A stretch of 64,000 bases of DNA from Chrysaora quinquecirrha (GCA_014526335.1 JACTAT010000009.1:2242446-2306445), one strand, 5' to 3'. Shown: positions 1 to 12,065, numbered from the stretch's first letter. The notes: a model not told the origin generated them from the letters alone. Translations and numbers: made by a program.

Positions 1-299
1 AAAATTTGTGAAGAGTGCTTTGAAAGCAAACAAAACCAAATGCTATCCTGAAGTATAAGCTGGCTGGATAGCAGTATCTGACTATGCAGTATGAAACAGG
101 ACTATCAAAATACTAAAAGACAAACAGGACTACTAAACCACCAAAAGACAAACAGTATCCTGCAGTAAACCCGAGTTCCTGACACGCTACCGAATCTCCA
201 TGATCGGACGGAGAATGCGTTCAATCTTTTTATTGCTACGCTTTTTATAAAGGATTTTTCACAGGGAAGGAAACAAGGACTAACCAACAAGGCTTAGAA
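1..299. other. Unassigned leader of the window
   Basis: No gene, RNA or clear repeat is recognised here. The text drifts into the 51-bp repeat family that follows (for example the 'acaggactaac' words near 270-290), so it may be a highly diverged edge of that array. Confidence 0.3.
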
Positions 300-1430
300 A
301 CACGCTGAGGAACAGAACTAAGAAAGAGGGCTAAATGCCGTGAATAATTTCAGGAACGAGGAACAGGACTAAGGAATAGGACTGAAGATCATTAATTATT
401 TCAGCACTGAGAAACAGGAATTAGGAACAGGACTAAAGACAATGAGTAATCTCAGGACTGAGGAACAGGACTAACGAATGAGACTGAAGAAAATGAGGAA
501 TTTCTGGACTAATGAATGGGACTGAAGACCATGAGTAATTAAAGGGCTGAGGAACAGGACTAAGGAATGGGACTGGAGACTATTAATTATTTCAGGACTG
601 AGAAACAGCACTAAGGAATGGGACTGAAGACCATGAGTAATTTCAGGACTGAGGAACAGGACTAGGGAATAGGACAGAAGACCATGAGTGATTTCAGGAC
701 TAAGGAAAAGGCCTTAAGAATGCGACCTAAGACCATGAGTAAATTCGGTACTGAGGAACAGGAATAAGAAACAGGACTGAAGACCATGAGTAATTTCAGG
801 ACTGAGGAACAGGACTAAGGAATGGGACTGAAGACCATGAGTAACGTCAGGATTGAGGAACAGGACTAAGGAATGGGGCTGAAGACAGTGAGTAATTTCA
901 CGACTGAGGAAGAGGACTAAGGAATGGGACTCAAGACCATGAGTAAATTCAGGACTGAGGGAAAGGAATAAGGAACGGGGCTGAAGACCATGAATAATTT
1001 CAGGACTAAAGAATTTGAACAATAACAAAGTCTACAAACTAGACTAAGGAACTGGAGTGAAGACCCTGAATAATTTCAGGACTAAGGAATAGGATAAACG
1101 AACGGGACTGAAGACAATGAATAATTTCAGGACTAAGGAACAGGATAAACGAACGGGACTGAAGAACATGAATAATTTTAGGACTAAGGAAAAGGCTAAA
1201 GGAACAGGACTGAAGACTATCGATAATTTCAGGAATAATGAACAAGACAAACAAATGGGACGGGACCCCATGAATAATTTCAGGACTAAGGAACATGAAC
1301 AATGACAAGTATGAGGAACAGGACCAAGGAATGGGATAGAACATCTGAACAATATCAAGACTGTGGAACAGGACCAAAGAATGGGATGGGAGACCATCAA
1401 TTCTTTCAGAACTATTTAAGAAAAAGAACA
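300..1430. repeat. Degenerate 51-bp minisatellite
   Basis: About twenty diverged tandem units built on 'ggactgaagaccatgag', 'taatttcaggactgagg' and 'aacaggactaaggaat'. The spacing of 'agaccatgag' between 781 and 832 gives a 51-bp period. Because 51 is a multiple of three, open frames on the minus strand read as a 17-residue repeat (Pro-Glu-Ile-x-His-Gly-Leu-Gln-Ser like). That periodicity is better explained by the DNA repeat than by a protein. A diverged array of the same family lies at 20,745-21,030. Confidence 0.85.
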
Positions 1431-1602
1431 TAGACAAAGAGAACTGCTGTAAACTAACTAAATTGAAACTTAGGAACATCATTGTGGACTAAGGACCTTG
1501 GACTAAAACAGAGGAACAGAACTGTGATTGGCGCTAGGAAAAGGGACCCTGAACTAGGAGAAAGGAAAATACTCAAGATTAGAAACTAGGAGCTAAGTTG
1601 AA

Positions 1603-1735
1603 AAGCAGAGTTCGTTAAGGCAGAGGTTCTAAGGCAGAGGTCCTTGAGGCAGAGGTCCTTAGGGCAGAGGTCCTTGAGGCAGACGTCTTTGAGGCAGAGG
1701 TCCTTGAGGCGGAGGTTCTACGAGGCGGTGGTCAG
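1603..1735. repeat. 15-bp tandem repeat (ggcagaggtccttga)
   Basis: Eight or so units of 'ggcagaggtccttga' with substitutions. The array ends in 'gagatgggcatgggctagt', which resembles the 'gatgggcaagggctagtc' segment seen at 13,600 and, on the opposite strand, at 3,225-3,245. It may therefore be part of a larger composite dispersed repeat. Confidence 0.75.
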
Positions 1736-1755
1736 AGATGGGCATGGGCTAGTAA

Positions 1756-2879
1756 CAAATAATGCAAGTGTTTATCGTGCGTTAACCATTGTTTAACCAT
1801 GTGTTAACTTTTTCTTTTCATAAATGCTCTTGCACAAATAAAGCTCTACATATTTTATCTCATCACAACAAAGTTCAGTTACATATGTCCGTTATGTGAA
1901 AGAATAGGCTGAGCAAAACATTTGCTGCAGTTGTTGATCTTCCTCACAAACATGATGCTGAAAAGTGTCATGAATACATAAAATGCGTTGACTCGTTTTC
2001 CTATAAGTCACCCCTGTTTTCTCCTTGCCCTGGTCTTCCCAAATCCATATTTAATTTCTAAAATTGACAATAATACTTCTAAAATTAAATCACATATTGC
2101 ATATATACTTCCAAAACATTACAGATTATTTTTTTAAATGTCAAAATAAGTTAGAAATTTCTTGCAGTCAGACTGTCTGAATACTGTAGAAATGTCTGCA
2201 TTCCTTTTGTGCAATTTGGAGACGACAAAATGATACTTTATGGGGCATTTCCACGAGTTTGGAATTGTTAAATGTGGGTGCATATGAATCTCATGTAAAA
2301 AATTTATTTCAGAGATGGGGGTTGTCCAGACGGGGGTTATACCCTGCATGTTATTGAAGCAATGTCAACTGATATGTCAATGTCAAATGATAGGTATATA
2401 TACGATATACGCAATAGGTTACATTCCATTTTAGCATGAATGTTGCAAACATGCAGGAAGAAAAAACCCTGGGGGTGATACTTCAGTTTGGCTACTATTG
2501 GACCAGAATCTGGACTCCGACAAAGGGCCCATTTATATGATAGGATTATCAAGAATTTTTGAACGAACTGTTTATGAATGTGGTTGATTTCAAAATTTGC
2601 AATTTGCAATTTGCAATGCTAGAACAGAATTGAACTTGAACTCCATGGACAGATTCAGCATTCTATCACAGATTCATTGAGAGAAAAAAGGACAATCGAG
2701 ATTAATGAAGGAGACAAAAGAACAATTGATTTCTCCCATTACAATAGATAACAATAGACAAACAATACTTTTTGCAATGTATTATAACGAACAATGAAAC
2801 AATGCAGAGTTGGACGACACGAAACACGAAATGCTCACCATTCATACACCTCGCTCTTCCTGCGAGTAAAAAGCTTGGA
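1756..2879. other. Unassigned AT-rich interval
   Basis: No coding region with recognisable domains is seen. The only small-scale structure is a short direct repeat (tttgcaa units) at 2,597-2,620. Open frames here (for example 2,337-2,609 on the minus strand) have no recognisable motif. Confidence 0.4.
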
Positions 2880-3245
2880 TGTTCAAAATATACGTGCCCG
2901 AGGGGAGTCGAACCTCCGACTATGCATTGCAGTTCACGAGAGATGGCGCCTTACCGACTGTGCTGCAATGCCTTGTTAGGATTCGGTGATAATCCTTGTA
3001 TGGAAAACAATCAGGCGATTGTTCAAACAGGCACCAGTGATCCACATTAAAGAAGGGTTGCCCAACTCACCCCAGAGAATACAGATGGCATGAAAAGACA
3101 AAGGGGCGATAGCTCGCCCTCCCCAGGGATGGCAGAGAGTGGAAAAAGTCTGATCAGGGCGGCTTTGACAGCCCGGGAGGATGAGCTGCGACAAAATTAA
3201 CCCGTTTTCCATTTTACTATATACAGACTAGCCCTTGCCCGTGTA
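2880..3245 (-). repeat. SINE-like repeat with tRNA-like module, copy 1
   Basis: Read on the minus strand, this begins near 'gggcaagggctagtc', runs through a conserved body ('gactttttccactctctgcc', 'ctctggggtgag', 'cactggtgcc') and ends in a tRNA-like module at about 2,895-2,978. The module has a pol III A-box-like stretch (CAGCACAGTCGGTAAGGC) and a perfect B-box (GGTTCGACTCC). The body matches the copy at 11,650-12,060 on the plus strand and partly matches 4,660-4,830. The tRNA-like part sits at the 3' end of the shared body rather than the 5' end, unlike a classical SINE. A functional tRNA is unlikely, because the flanks belong to the repeat. Confidence 0.65.
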
Positions 3246-3339
3246 AGCCCACTGCCTCATGGGGACAACGCCCTCCGTTGAACTCCACCAATAACAACTT
3301 CCACCTAAAAGGCACTGTGCATTGAGGTGGCTACATTTG

Positions 3340-3790
3340 CTGTTAATCTAAATGTTGATCTTAATCTTAATGTTAGTCTAGTCTTAATCTTAATCTTCAA
3401 CTTTAATGGAATCTTAATCTTAATTTCTACCTGAATTGGAATCTTACCCTTAATCTTAATCTAAATGTAATCTTAATCAGAATCTTCATCTTCATTTCAA
3501 ACTTTATTTTACTCTTAATCTTAATCTTAATGTTAATCTTAATGTTAATCTTAATCTTAGTCTTAGTAAATCTTGAACTCCATCTAAATATTAGTCTTAG
3601 TCTGTGTTAATCTTGGTCTAAATATCAGTCTTTAATTTTTGAACTTAAACTTAAAGTTATTGTTAATTTGTAAACTGAAGCTCATTTTCAAATCAGTCTT
3701 AATCTAAACCTGTATATTAATCTTGATGTAAATCTGAAGTAATATTGAAACTTACAATTAATGTGGTTGTATATCACTACATGCAATAAT
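3340..3790. repeat. Degenerate TTAATC hexamer array
   Basis: Dozens of diverged 'ttaatc' or 'cttaatgttaat' units. The reverse complement (aagattaag) dominates 12,420-13,040 and 13,425-13,500, next to another copy of the same tRNA-like repeat. This suggests the array is part of the dispersed composite repeat. Confidence 0.8.
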
Positions 3791-3839
3791 GTCAATCTTA
3801 AACTTTATCATTATCTTAATTCATCTTGATACTCTTAGA

Positions 3840-4085
3840 TGCCAAATAAACGTCCCCCCTCCGTTTATTAATTTTGAGTTTTTTCCCCCACCCGAACCTT
3901 ATCAGGACTCCCATGCATTAATTTTTGAAGAAACAATTTTACTTGTGAAAGGATCAAACTATGTTTATTAATCCCCCCACCCCCAGACCTTATAAGGACC
4001 CCCCTTGTTATTAAATTTTTCAAGAAATTTCCCACCCCACTCGTTTATTTGGACCCACCCATTTATTTGGTACCTAAGAGTATTG
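3840..4085. repeat. Short repeats of tttatt plus C-rich blocks
   Basis: Four or five irregular units combine 'gtttattaat' or 'gtttatttgg' with runs such as 'ccccccaccccc' and 'accttatcaggac'. Related 'cccgtttattaaa' units recur in tandem at 32,590-32,840. No coding potential is apparent. Confidence 0.6.
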
Positions 4086-4394
4086 GCCTTAATGTTAATA
4101 TTAGTAAAAGTGAAATCAATCTTTAACTTGAAATAAATGTTAATCGTATTATTCTAAATTTTTCAGCTGCAATAAAACTTGAAATTAAAATCAAAGATGA
4201 AATTGAAATTCAAATAAAAACCAAATGAAAATAAAACTTAGTGTTGAGAGATAAATTGAAAATAAATTTATAATTGAAAAAGATATACAAAAAATAGATC
4301 TGAAGATTTTGAGTCATTCCAAAAAGCCTTCTGGTTTTGTCTAAGTGACTTTAAAACATTGAAAAGAATTGTAAACTATTTAAATCACAAAAAC

Positions 4395-4515
4395 AAAAAC
4401 ACCAAAAATTTGCCCTTGAGGGGATTTTAACTCCAGCCACTCTGAGTAGCAGGCGAGCATTTAACCACTCGGCTCTACAGCCGTATTGCTTAGTTGACGA
4501 TAATCTCCTAGTGGT
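4395..4515 (-). repeat. tRNA-like repeat module, copy 2
   Basis: On the minus strand the sequence carries an A-box-like stretch (AGCCGAGTGGTTAAATGC) and a degraded B-box region (GGAGTTAAAATCCCC), preceded by 'aggagattatc'. The same upstream word and the same layout occur in the copy at 11,910-12,012. It is followed by a T-rich tail. It reads as a decayed member of the tRNA-derived repeat family. Confidence 0.6.
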
Positions 4516-4659
4516 CCTAATATTCATTGAAGGGAACAACAAAACTAGTTAAAAAATTACGTCTAAAGAACATAAAAATCACACCAAAAGTGAACTCTAG
4601 TTACCAGACGTCTCCTTGGCCTTTTGAAAACATTTCCAACACGAAAATAACAGAAATGA

Positions 4660-4830
4660 AAAATTTCAAAAGTAAAAGATTTTCTCGTGAGGGCAGTTGA
4701 ACTCCCGACTTTGCAACGCAGCTTACGAGTCACGCCGCCGTTAAAATAGGCACCAATGACGCACTTCAAAGAAGGGTTAGCCCCAGTTACCCCAGAGACT
4801 ACATTTTCCAGAAATTCCTTAGAATTTTTA
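4660..4830 (-). repeat. SINE-like repeat fragment, copy 3
   Basis: On the minus strand 'gtctctggggtaactgggg', 'cattggtgcc' and a B-box-like 'gggagttcaactgccc' follow in the same order as in the copies at 2,880-3,245 and 11,650-12,060. The A-box half is degraded and the 5' body is missing. Confidence 0.6.
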
Positions 4831-5141
4831 GAGCTTCTGGTAGTAATTGATGGTTTGTTAAAACATTTAGCTCCATATAATCTTATCACAATCTATTTTT
4901 ATCTAAGATAACATCTTTGTCTTTCACTAATGAACAATGCACTGACTCTTTTGCGCAGAGTAAAAGATCACGACTATGAAAAATATTATCGTGATTTGAA
5001 ATCAATTCGTACCAATTGTGTCAAATGGCTAAAATCAACAGTTGATGAGGCTGGGTCTTACTTGAGGAGGACACATTAACAATGTCTTGCTCTAAGGTAA
5101 AGGGGTAATTTGCCATTTTGGGGGGTGCTTAATATGTACTG
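4831..5141. other. Unassigned interval
   Basis: Nothing recognisable: no domain-bearing frame and no obvious repeat. Confidence 0.35.
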
Positions 5142-5447
5142 GGGACGTGCCACCCAAAAGGGTATCCTTTTTCATGATTTTGTATAAATTCGGGTCTTAA
5201 TTGTCTTAATTTAAAATTGGTATAAATGAGGGTATCAATTTCTGGTAAATCAGTTTCAAACTTTATAAAGAAGGTTTTATTGTAGATTGTTTTCACTTTT
5301 CTTGGTAAAGTTTTATTATCATTGACATATACTGTATTTAAGCTAGAATGTATTGTAGAAGTTACTACTTTCCTTTAAATGTTTGGTATATATTTTCAGA
5401 AATTTGGTATAAATTTGGGACATTTTGATTCTTGGATGGCACGTCTC
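5142..5447. mobile_element. Candidate 306-bp MITE
   Basis: The ends form an imperfect inverted pair: GGGACGTGCCACCCAA at 5,142 and, read on the opposite strand, GAGACGTGCCATCCAA from 5,447 (14 of 16 match). No transposase frame lies inside. I see no convincing target-site duplication, so the boundaries are tentative. Confidence 0.4.
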
Positions 5448-6136
5448 TATCGGAAACTTAGTCAAGTACAACCAAGAATAATTTGAGGGAGGGAGTTTTC
5501 ACGGGGGTGTGTATTTAAAGATTTACAGCAATCTAAAGTGTGAAGGCAAAATTGTGAATAAATTTTGGAAAGTGTTTTGCGACTAGTGTTTTACAAAAAT
5601 ACCTTACTCATTTATTTAATACCTATGTACTTAATTCTTACTTTGAACGAAGAAAGCACTTACCCTTATATTCAGATTTGATCAATAGCTCCTATCGACT
5701 GAATCTTACGTTCATCAAAAGCAGAGATATTTAAATAGGGTAATTTGAATGGAGAACGGTTTTCCTTTCATATTTATGTGGTAATTTTCTCCAAATTCCT
5801 GTTAATCAGTGGTTAAGTTCATGCTCCTTTTACTAAAGCGTATTTGAGAAACACGTATTGAAACTTGTAGGCTGCTTTTAAAGCTAAACGGCAGATTTTG
5901 AGGAAAAAGGTGAAGGTGAAATGGTGTTTTTTAGCGCGTGTTGCTAGGATCTCAGTAATGGGTTAGCTAATTGAGACCTCGACCCTGGCTGTGACGCTAC
6001 CATGGCTCGGCTCAAACCCTGACTACACTGAGCTCCTGGCCCCACGAGTCAGGTGGACTACATAACGACGCCACAGCACCATTGCAGGTCAAAGGTGAAA
6101 TAATTAATACTATTATTTCCATTCTTAAGGTAAAAC
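5448..6136. other. Unassigned interval upstream of oxygenase copy 1
   Basis: No gene recognised. The last 40 bases (ending 'cttaaggtaaaacATGG') resemble the bases preceding the second oxygenase copy ('gattaaggtaaagaATGG' at 17,652-17,669), so the duplication includes some sequence upstream of the start codon. Confidence 0.5.
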
Positions 6137-7889
6137 ATGGATGGAACAGCATTCAGCGGATCTGCTCCAATTTCTACCGCAAATGTTTCCTTCCCGAGAA
6201 AGAAGATCAATGATGTGAACAATTGCTCGTTTAACTTGCTGAATTTGCGAAATAGTAAAATGCTTGTTTCTGTTAAAAATGTCTTAGGAAAAGAATTTTG
6301 CTCGGACATCATTTCACTGGTTGATGAAGCTCATCCATTGTCAGTAATTGACAAATCAACAGCACATTTGAAGTCCAAATATCAATATTGCATAGAGGAC
6401 AGTGAATTTTCAATGAAAATCTGGGAAAGATTAAAGCCACTTGTTGAAAATCTACTTTTGACAAGAAAGGTAGCCATACAACCACTGGGATTCGATGTTA
6501 AAGGGGCAAGTGGACTGTTGATGGCCTAAGTGAATTATTTACGATTAGCAAGTTGATGCCAATTAAACGTAGCACACACACCCTGTGCAACAAGGTTCTC
6601 AATATTGCCCAAATAATGACAAAAGATCTATTTTGTCTGTAGTTATTTATTTGAATGATGATTTGGAGGGTTTCGGCCATAATTTCTACTTTCAGAAGTA
6701 TGCCGATGATCGATCTATTGGGAAAGCATCTTCAAATGGAATGACATTGAAAGAAGAAATCGATATTGCTGATGGATTGGAGAATGGATATGATGTTTAC
6801 AATGTCGTTTCGTCGGCTGGAAATGCCGTTTTATACAGTCATGACATTTTGTATCATGCAACTCAATTTCAGAATAATCCCAAATGGATTCTGAAAGCAA
6901 ATGTGATGGTTTCTCGCAAAATCAATGAATATGCTGTTAGTTTGGTTGATGAAGAAAGAGATGATTTTGCTAAATGTATTCAACACTTTAGAATGGGTCA
7001 GTTATTTGAAGCCAAGGGACTTGAAGAACAAGCTGCCGAGTGTTACGAAAAGGCATTGTCTTTGAGATATTTGCATCCACTGAATCTCCTGGAAACTGAA
7101 ACTGTTGATAAGTATTGTGCCACCAGTTGTCTTCCGGACATTGTCTGGTATTCAATTTTCATTACTTGAGTGGTAAAGATATTGAAAATTTAGTAAAAGC
7201 CTTTAATGTACCCTAGCTTGTGTTACTGGTATTTTGCTGATGAGTACGTGAATCCAACAGAATTGGATGATTTTTCAAGTGCAAAGGAGCTTTATACCAA
7301 ATGTTTAATTGACATATGTGACGAAAAAGCTGGTATGTCTACGGCAGTAGTCTCTATCAGTAGTAGGCCATTGAAATTTCTTGAAGGCGTGATTTGTTTT
7401 TGTAGACTTCCATTTGAAGACAGATTGGAACTTTTCAGCAATAAGGAAATTCTCTCATCAATCAGGTCTGAGAGCTACAATCATCTTGTTTTTGACTTTA
7501 ACAGTCATTTCATGCAAGTCAAAAGAATGGAAACAACTAAGAATGATCCAATCTTCATTGCAAGAGAACACGGCTGTATATTTTACAACTCAATATACGA
7601 ATCTTTTCGAAAAACTGAACTACTTGGATTGTCCAATGTTTTTGATTATGTGGTTGAAATAAACCCATATGATGAAGTGCCCCGCAAAGAACGCTGGTCA
7701 GGCAGACCATCGTCTATTGAATTTGATGACCCTTACGAGAGCAGCACTGTTCTTAATTTTGAGCTTCAAGAATGTTTTAATTTGCAAGATTTTTCAACTG
7801 TAAACCATATACATGTTATCGGAGGCACCGACACTGCAAAACAGGAAGTACGTGTTTGGGCTATCTCCGGTGGTATCGTAGCGGTCTGA
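6137..7889 (+). pseudogene. 2OG-Fe(II) oxygenase-like pseudogene, copy 1
   Basis: Decayed gene whose N-terminal half resembles 2-oxoglutarate/Fe(II)-dependent dioxygenases of the prolyl-4-hydroxylase-like type. After the start (MDGTAFSG) comes a domain with 'SVVIYLNDD', 'VLYSHDILYHATQ' and 'WILKANVMV', as in a double-stranded beta-helix core with its distal His. A TPR-like helix pair follows ('AAECYEKALSLRYLHPLN'). The proximal HxD iron motif seems to be QQG at 6,588-6,596. A frameshift lies near 6,505-6,525, an in-frame stop lies at 7,167-7,169, and about 0.8 kb present in copy 2 is missing at about 7,180-7,206. The end (Val-Ala-Val-stop) matches copy 2. It was most likely an intronless gene, now dead. 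The C-terminal third is not recognised. Confidence 0.7.
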
Positions 7890-8400
7890 AAGCTATTAAT
7901 CCTTCTTGGTGTATTCTTTAATCTGAAAGAAAACTCTGATCATTCTGAAAATGATTTGTTTAAGCACGCTTCTAGAGTGTTTTGATTATTTTTAATATTG
8001 CTTGCGATATCTTTAGCGAGTATTCACAACCGAAAGCACATTATAATAACATATAATTTTGTGAGAGAGATTTATACGTTTTGTATAGGAAAATGGTAAA
8101 ACTTTGTCAAAAAATATCATTCTAGCAGCTATAAACCCCATAAACTGATTAAATACAGCTGCATAGTTTCTAGTTGAATTATTTTCTTGACTCGATCTAA
8201 TTAGACCTGCTCGATAATAATAATAATAATAGTTAATGTTTAAAGTGGGTAGCCTGTACTAATCGAGCTAAAGTTTCATTTTTTACAACAGGGCCCACTA
8301 TAAATAAAAATTTGGTTGTTAGTTAAAATACTTAAATTATAATGAAAAGAATCGTAAGAAACACCTATTTACAATAAATATGAATTAAGAGTCATGGACA
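7890..8400. other. Unassigned interval with (ATA)n tract
   Basis: No gene is recognised. A short ATA/AAT microsatellite lies at about 8,213-8,232. Confidence 0.4.
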
Positions 8401-8411
8401 TAGAAGTCTAA

Positions 8412-9027
8412 TCAAAGTGCGGTTTTGTAAAGTAGCAAACTGTTCAGCTTTATTGTTGATGCTGGTAAAGCATTGCATATTTCAATGGCCCCTGCTTTGA
8501 ATGTTCTAATTTGCCAGGTGTTTCTTTTCTGTGGGACATACAACTTTTTTCCTTTTGCTGATCTTGTATTGTATCGATGCACATCATTTGAATACTGAAA
8601 AAATTTCTTGAGGTACACTGGAGTGAGATCGTTCAAGCTGTTATATGTCCTTATTGCTATATTTTTATGTATGCTCTCAAGTAAGCTATTCTTCCTTTGA
8701 TCGCACTTTTTACCTCGTAGGTCTTGAGTTTTCTGAAATTGCCTTGCAAGTCTTTTCAAGCAGGTCTCTCTAGCAGAAGACCAGACTTCACTGCAGTAGT
8801 TAAAATACGGCATTACGAGGCTGTTGATAAGGAGCTTCTTTGTATGAAATGTTAGATGAGGTAGCGCTCTCTATCTTTCTCAGTTGACGCCCGCTTTTGC
8901 ACACGTTTTTTTAACATGCTCTTTCCAGCTTAGTTGACTGTCAAAATAAACACGTAGGTATTTGTGGAATTCTGTTCTTTTTATCTTCTCCGTTCCAATC
9001 TTGATGTTAAGTTCTTTATATCTGTTC
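8412..9027 (-). pseudogene. LINE reverse transcriptase C-terminal fragment
   Basis: The minus strand encodes the 3' part of a non-LTR retrotransposon reverse transcriptase. A thumb-like 'TEFHKYLRVYFDSQLSW' (from about 8,970) is followed by 'LVMPYFNYCSEVW', then 'YLKKFF', 'HRYNTRSA' and the terminal 'GAIEICNALP'. These are typical of CR1/L2/RTE-like pol C-termini. An in-frame stop at about 8,883 breaks it. The catalytic palm and the endonuclease are missing, so it is a 5'-truncated copy. It has no visible poly(A) tail. Confidence 0.75.
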
Positions 9028-10570
9028 ATTTAATAATTTTCTTTGCAGGATTTGTAGACAAATAGAAGAGACAAAAGTATTTACTTTGCTTTGGCATTGA
9101 TTGTGATCGTACCTTGAACTACGTACCTATGCGAGGGGTGCCCCTCAGAATTTCCAAAATGAATTGAGCCCCCGGGGGCTGAATAAAGGTTTTACAGTAG
9201 GTTCGTTTCAGTCTTTTGATATCAAGTCTGCAATTTTTCGTATCTTTTAGTGCCAATTGCTAAACGTTTATATCTCCGAGAAAAAGTCGTTAATTACGCG
9301 AAGCGTCAGCAGGGGCCAAGCATAATAAATTTTTGCATTTTGGTTAGCTTTTTTTCTAATTTTTTATTGCGTGAAAAAGTCCTATTTTTAAGATAAATTT
9401 GCAACAAATTTAAGGTTCTAAAATTGTTTGACCTCGTCAACGTCCAAAATCACACAGACATCGGCGAAATCAACCTCCTGTCATGGCATCATCCAATTTG
9501 CTTTTAGATCTTCCCGCTCAGAAATTGATCGGCAGCTGAAGACTAAGGGACATGATCCGTCTCATTCAAAATTATAAAGAACTTCAGCTGAATTGTTCGA
9601 AAAAGCAATCCTTATTACTGCCAAGCAATTCATGATACGAAAAAGTAATTTCAGATTGGGAGACATTGTCTTGAAATGCATCTTCCAAACGTTTTGACGA
9701 AGGTAGTGGAATCAATCAGGTATCAGTCTTACATCAATCTACTTTAGCATCCGTAATATTCAACGATGTCTGTCATCTCAAGGTCCTTTCATGACTATGC
9801 AACCAATGCATGCAGCTTTCTGGCAAATAAAGTTAATGAAGATAATACCTACCGTATGTGATAGCACTAAAGGGTTTTCCGGCTAATGCCCTAAAGGGTA
9901 TAAAGTGTAAGAGATCATACGAAACAATAATTGGTAACAATGTAATGCAAAAATCCAAATTTTTATACAAAGAAGCCAATCCGCTTAGTATTGCAAATTT
10001 TGTATTTTGACCTGAACGCTGAGGAGTTAGCAGAGAAAAGCGGAAGACAAGATTAGCTCTAGATCCCGCTTGCAAGGAAGCACGCAGCGAACTGAAACAA
10101 CTTCCACTCCGCTCGCACCACTTTTGATTTAGCCACAAAAGGGGACTAGTTTTGTAGTCGATCACATTTCGGACAACCATTTCATCACGGCATTTAAACT
10201 TTGATCCACATCATTTTTGAATAAATTCTCTTTTGATCCAGACTTGATGCAGGCACTCCTAAAAACCCTAACGTGTGGGAAAAGAATATTCGAATAGACG
10301 GGCAGTCTTTCATCAATTTGCTGCAGAGCTAGATCCATTTATAACAACAATACTACAAATCGTTTGAATAATTTCGGCACACTCGACCGAGTTGTAGTTT
10401 TACTGTTCTAGTTTTAATCATGTAATCGCAACTTTATTTTTTGCAAATACTTTATCGTAAAGCCGAGCTTGGCTATTTGCAAACGGGATGAAAGCTCTCG
10501 TATAATCGACCCCTAACTGAATATCTTAGCTCTCATATAATCGACCCCCTCCAAATTATAACGAGAGACA
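9028..10570. other. Unassigned interval
   Basis: No recognisable gene. Two direct copies of 'atataatcgaccccc'-like sequence occur at about 10,499-10,550. A minus-strand open frame at 9,833-10,180 shows no family motif and I do not call it. Confidence 0.4.
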
Positions 10571-10574
10571 CCCT

Positions 10575-11217
10575 TGAGTTGCTTTGCCTTGAAATCAAAC
10601 CAAACAAAGGGAAATCGTTTTACATAATTAGCTGGTATCGACCACCTGCTGGGGAAATAGATACTGCTTCATTCGATAACCTACGAGAATTTCTTAAAAA
10701 ACCTGATAGAGAAGAAAAAGAAGTTATCCTCGTAGGTGATACGAATTGTGATTTCAAGGGGTCCCCCCTAAACTCAAATGCAAAAAAACTACAATTTGTA
10801 TATGCTGAATACCAAATAGAGCAACTGATCAAGGTTTATACAAGGGTAGCAATACGTGAGGGGGCGAATGGTCAGTCCCAAATAAGCCATTCGTTAATTG
10901 ACCATTTCTCTACCAACAAATGTAAATACATTCTAGAAACGGGCGTGCTTGAGACAGCGATGGTAGACCATTACATGGTTCATGCAATCAGAAAGGTAAA
11001 TGCATTGAGGCTTTATACAAAAAGTAAAAACAAAACAGCTGAAAGCAGAAACATGAAAAATTACGATAAAACTGCTTTTCAACAGGACCTTGGTGCCATT
11101 GATTGTGAAAGCCTTTTAAAACCTGTTTCTCAGGACCCCAATAAGATGGTATCCGTATTCCAAGAATTGTTTGATTCCGTTCTCAGCTTACATTCTCCAA
11201 TTCGTAAACGAAAATGA
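10575..11217 (+). pseudogene. LINE apurinic-type endonuclease fragment
   Basis: The frame encodes part of an exonuclease-endonuclease-phosphatase domain as found at the N-terminus of LINE ORF2. It has 'ISWYRPPAGE', then 'VILVGDTNCDF' (the GDxN block), 'HSLIDHFSTN' and 'VDHYMVHA' (the SDH-like block). It starts without an ATG and lacks the first third of the domain. It stops at 11,217, before any reverse transcriptase. It is a fragment of a dead element, perhaps the same family as the fragment at 8,412-9,027 but in the opposite orientation. Confidence 0.75.
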
Positions 11218-11640
11218 AAAACCGAGTGAGAATGAAACTACAAACCAACTTAAAATAAAGTATGGTTTCAGTTGGTTTACTAAAAAAACATTGACATTGA
11301 CAATACTTGGAAAGACGTGTTTCACAGTCCTCTTTCACAACCAGTCTCAAGTAAATAAAATAAACTATCTTGATTAATCTGATCAAAATTAGCAATTCAA
11401 CAAAAAGTTATTCAACAAATTTAGAAATACTAGCTATATATAAGACTATAATTTGGGGAATCAAGTGATAATATATAGATAAATTCACAATGAGAGCAAC
11501 AGGCAAGCACAAAAAGAACACTCTGACACAACTTAAATAGAATATTTTATTGAAATCTAGTTTTTCTAAATGATGTACATTTTTGTTAAGTGGTTAAAAC
11601 GTTGTTCAAATACAAAATGCTGACCCAGATCTCATCTGGA
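11218..11640. other. Unassigned AT-rich interval
   Basis: About 150 bases after the endonuclease fragment may be eroded LINE sequence. Otherwise nothing is recognised. Confidence 0.35.
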
Positions 11641-11649
11641 AGAACCACA

Positions 11650-12065
11650 AACCAAGATCTGTATATACTAAAATGCAAAACGGATTAGCGAGAATTTTTT
11701 GGCACCTCATCCTCCTCGAAGCTGCCCTGATTGGACTTTTTCAACTCTCTGCCGTCCGTGGGGTAGGCGAGCCATCGCCACTTCATTTTTCGATGCCTGT
11801 TGTAGTCTCTGGGGTGAGTGGGACCAACCCTTCTTTCATGTGCGTCATTGGTGCCTTTTTAACAATCGCCCAATTGGCCTCCACAAGCGGATTCTATTGT
11901 GATCAGTAGGAGATTATCTCCAGTCCTGCGTAGTGGCTGGATGGCCCAGTGGTTAGAGGCGTTAAAACTGACAGTACCTCAGAGGTCCGGAGCTCAAATC
12001 CCATCTCTGGCAAATCTTTTGCTTTTTGGTTTCTTTATTTTAACATTCTTAAATTCTTTTTCATA
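11650..12065 (+). repeat. SINE-like repeat with tRNA-like module, copy 4
   Basis: The best-preserved member of the family. It has the body words 'gactttttcaactctctgcc', 'ggcgagccatcgcc', 'ctctggggtgagtggg' and 'cattggtgcc', then a tRNA-like module at about 11,936-12,012 with an A-box-like TGGCCCAGTGGTTAGAGGC and a B-box-like GGAGCTCAAATCCC, and a T-rich tail. The plus-strand orientation is opposite to the copies at 2.9-4.8 kb. No protein function is implied by the open frames that cross it. Confidence 0.7.

Noticed and set aside
714..1482. Long minus-strand frames with a repeated 17-residue motif
   Set aside because: They are translations of the 51-bp minisatellite; several frames remain open for the same reason.
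2895..2978. Functional tRNA gene on the minus strand
   Set aside because: The A- and B-boxes are good, but the flanking body is shared with other dispersed copies and I cannot pair a convincing acceptor stem, so it is treated as a tRNA-derived repeat.
9833..10180. 115-codon minus-strand frame
   Set aside because: No recognisable domain, no neighbouring gene parts and no second copy in the window.
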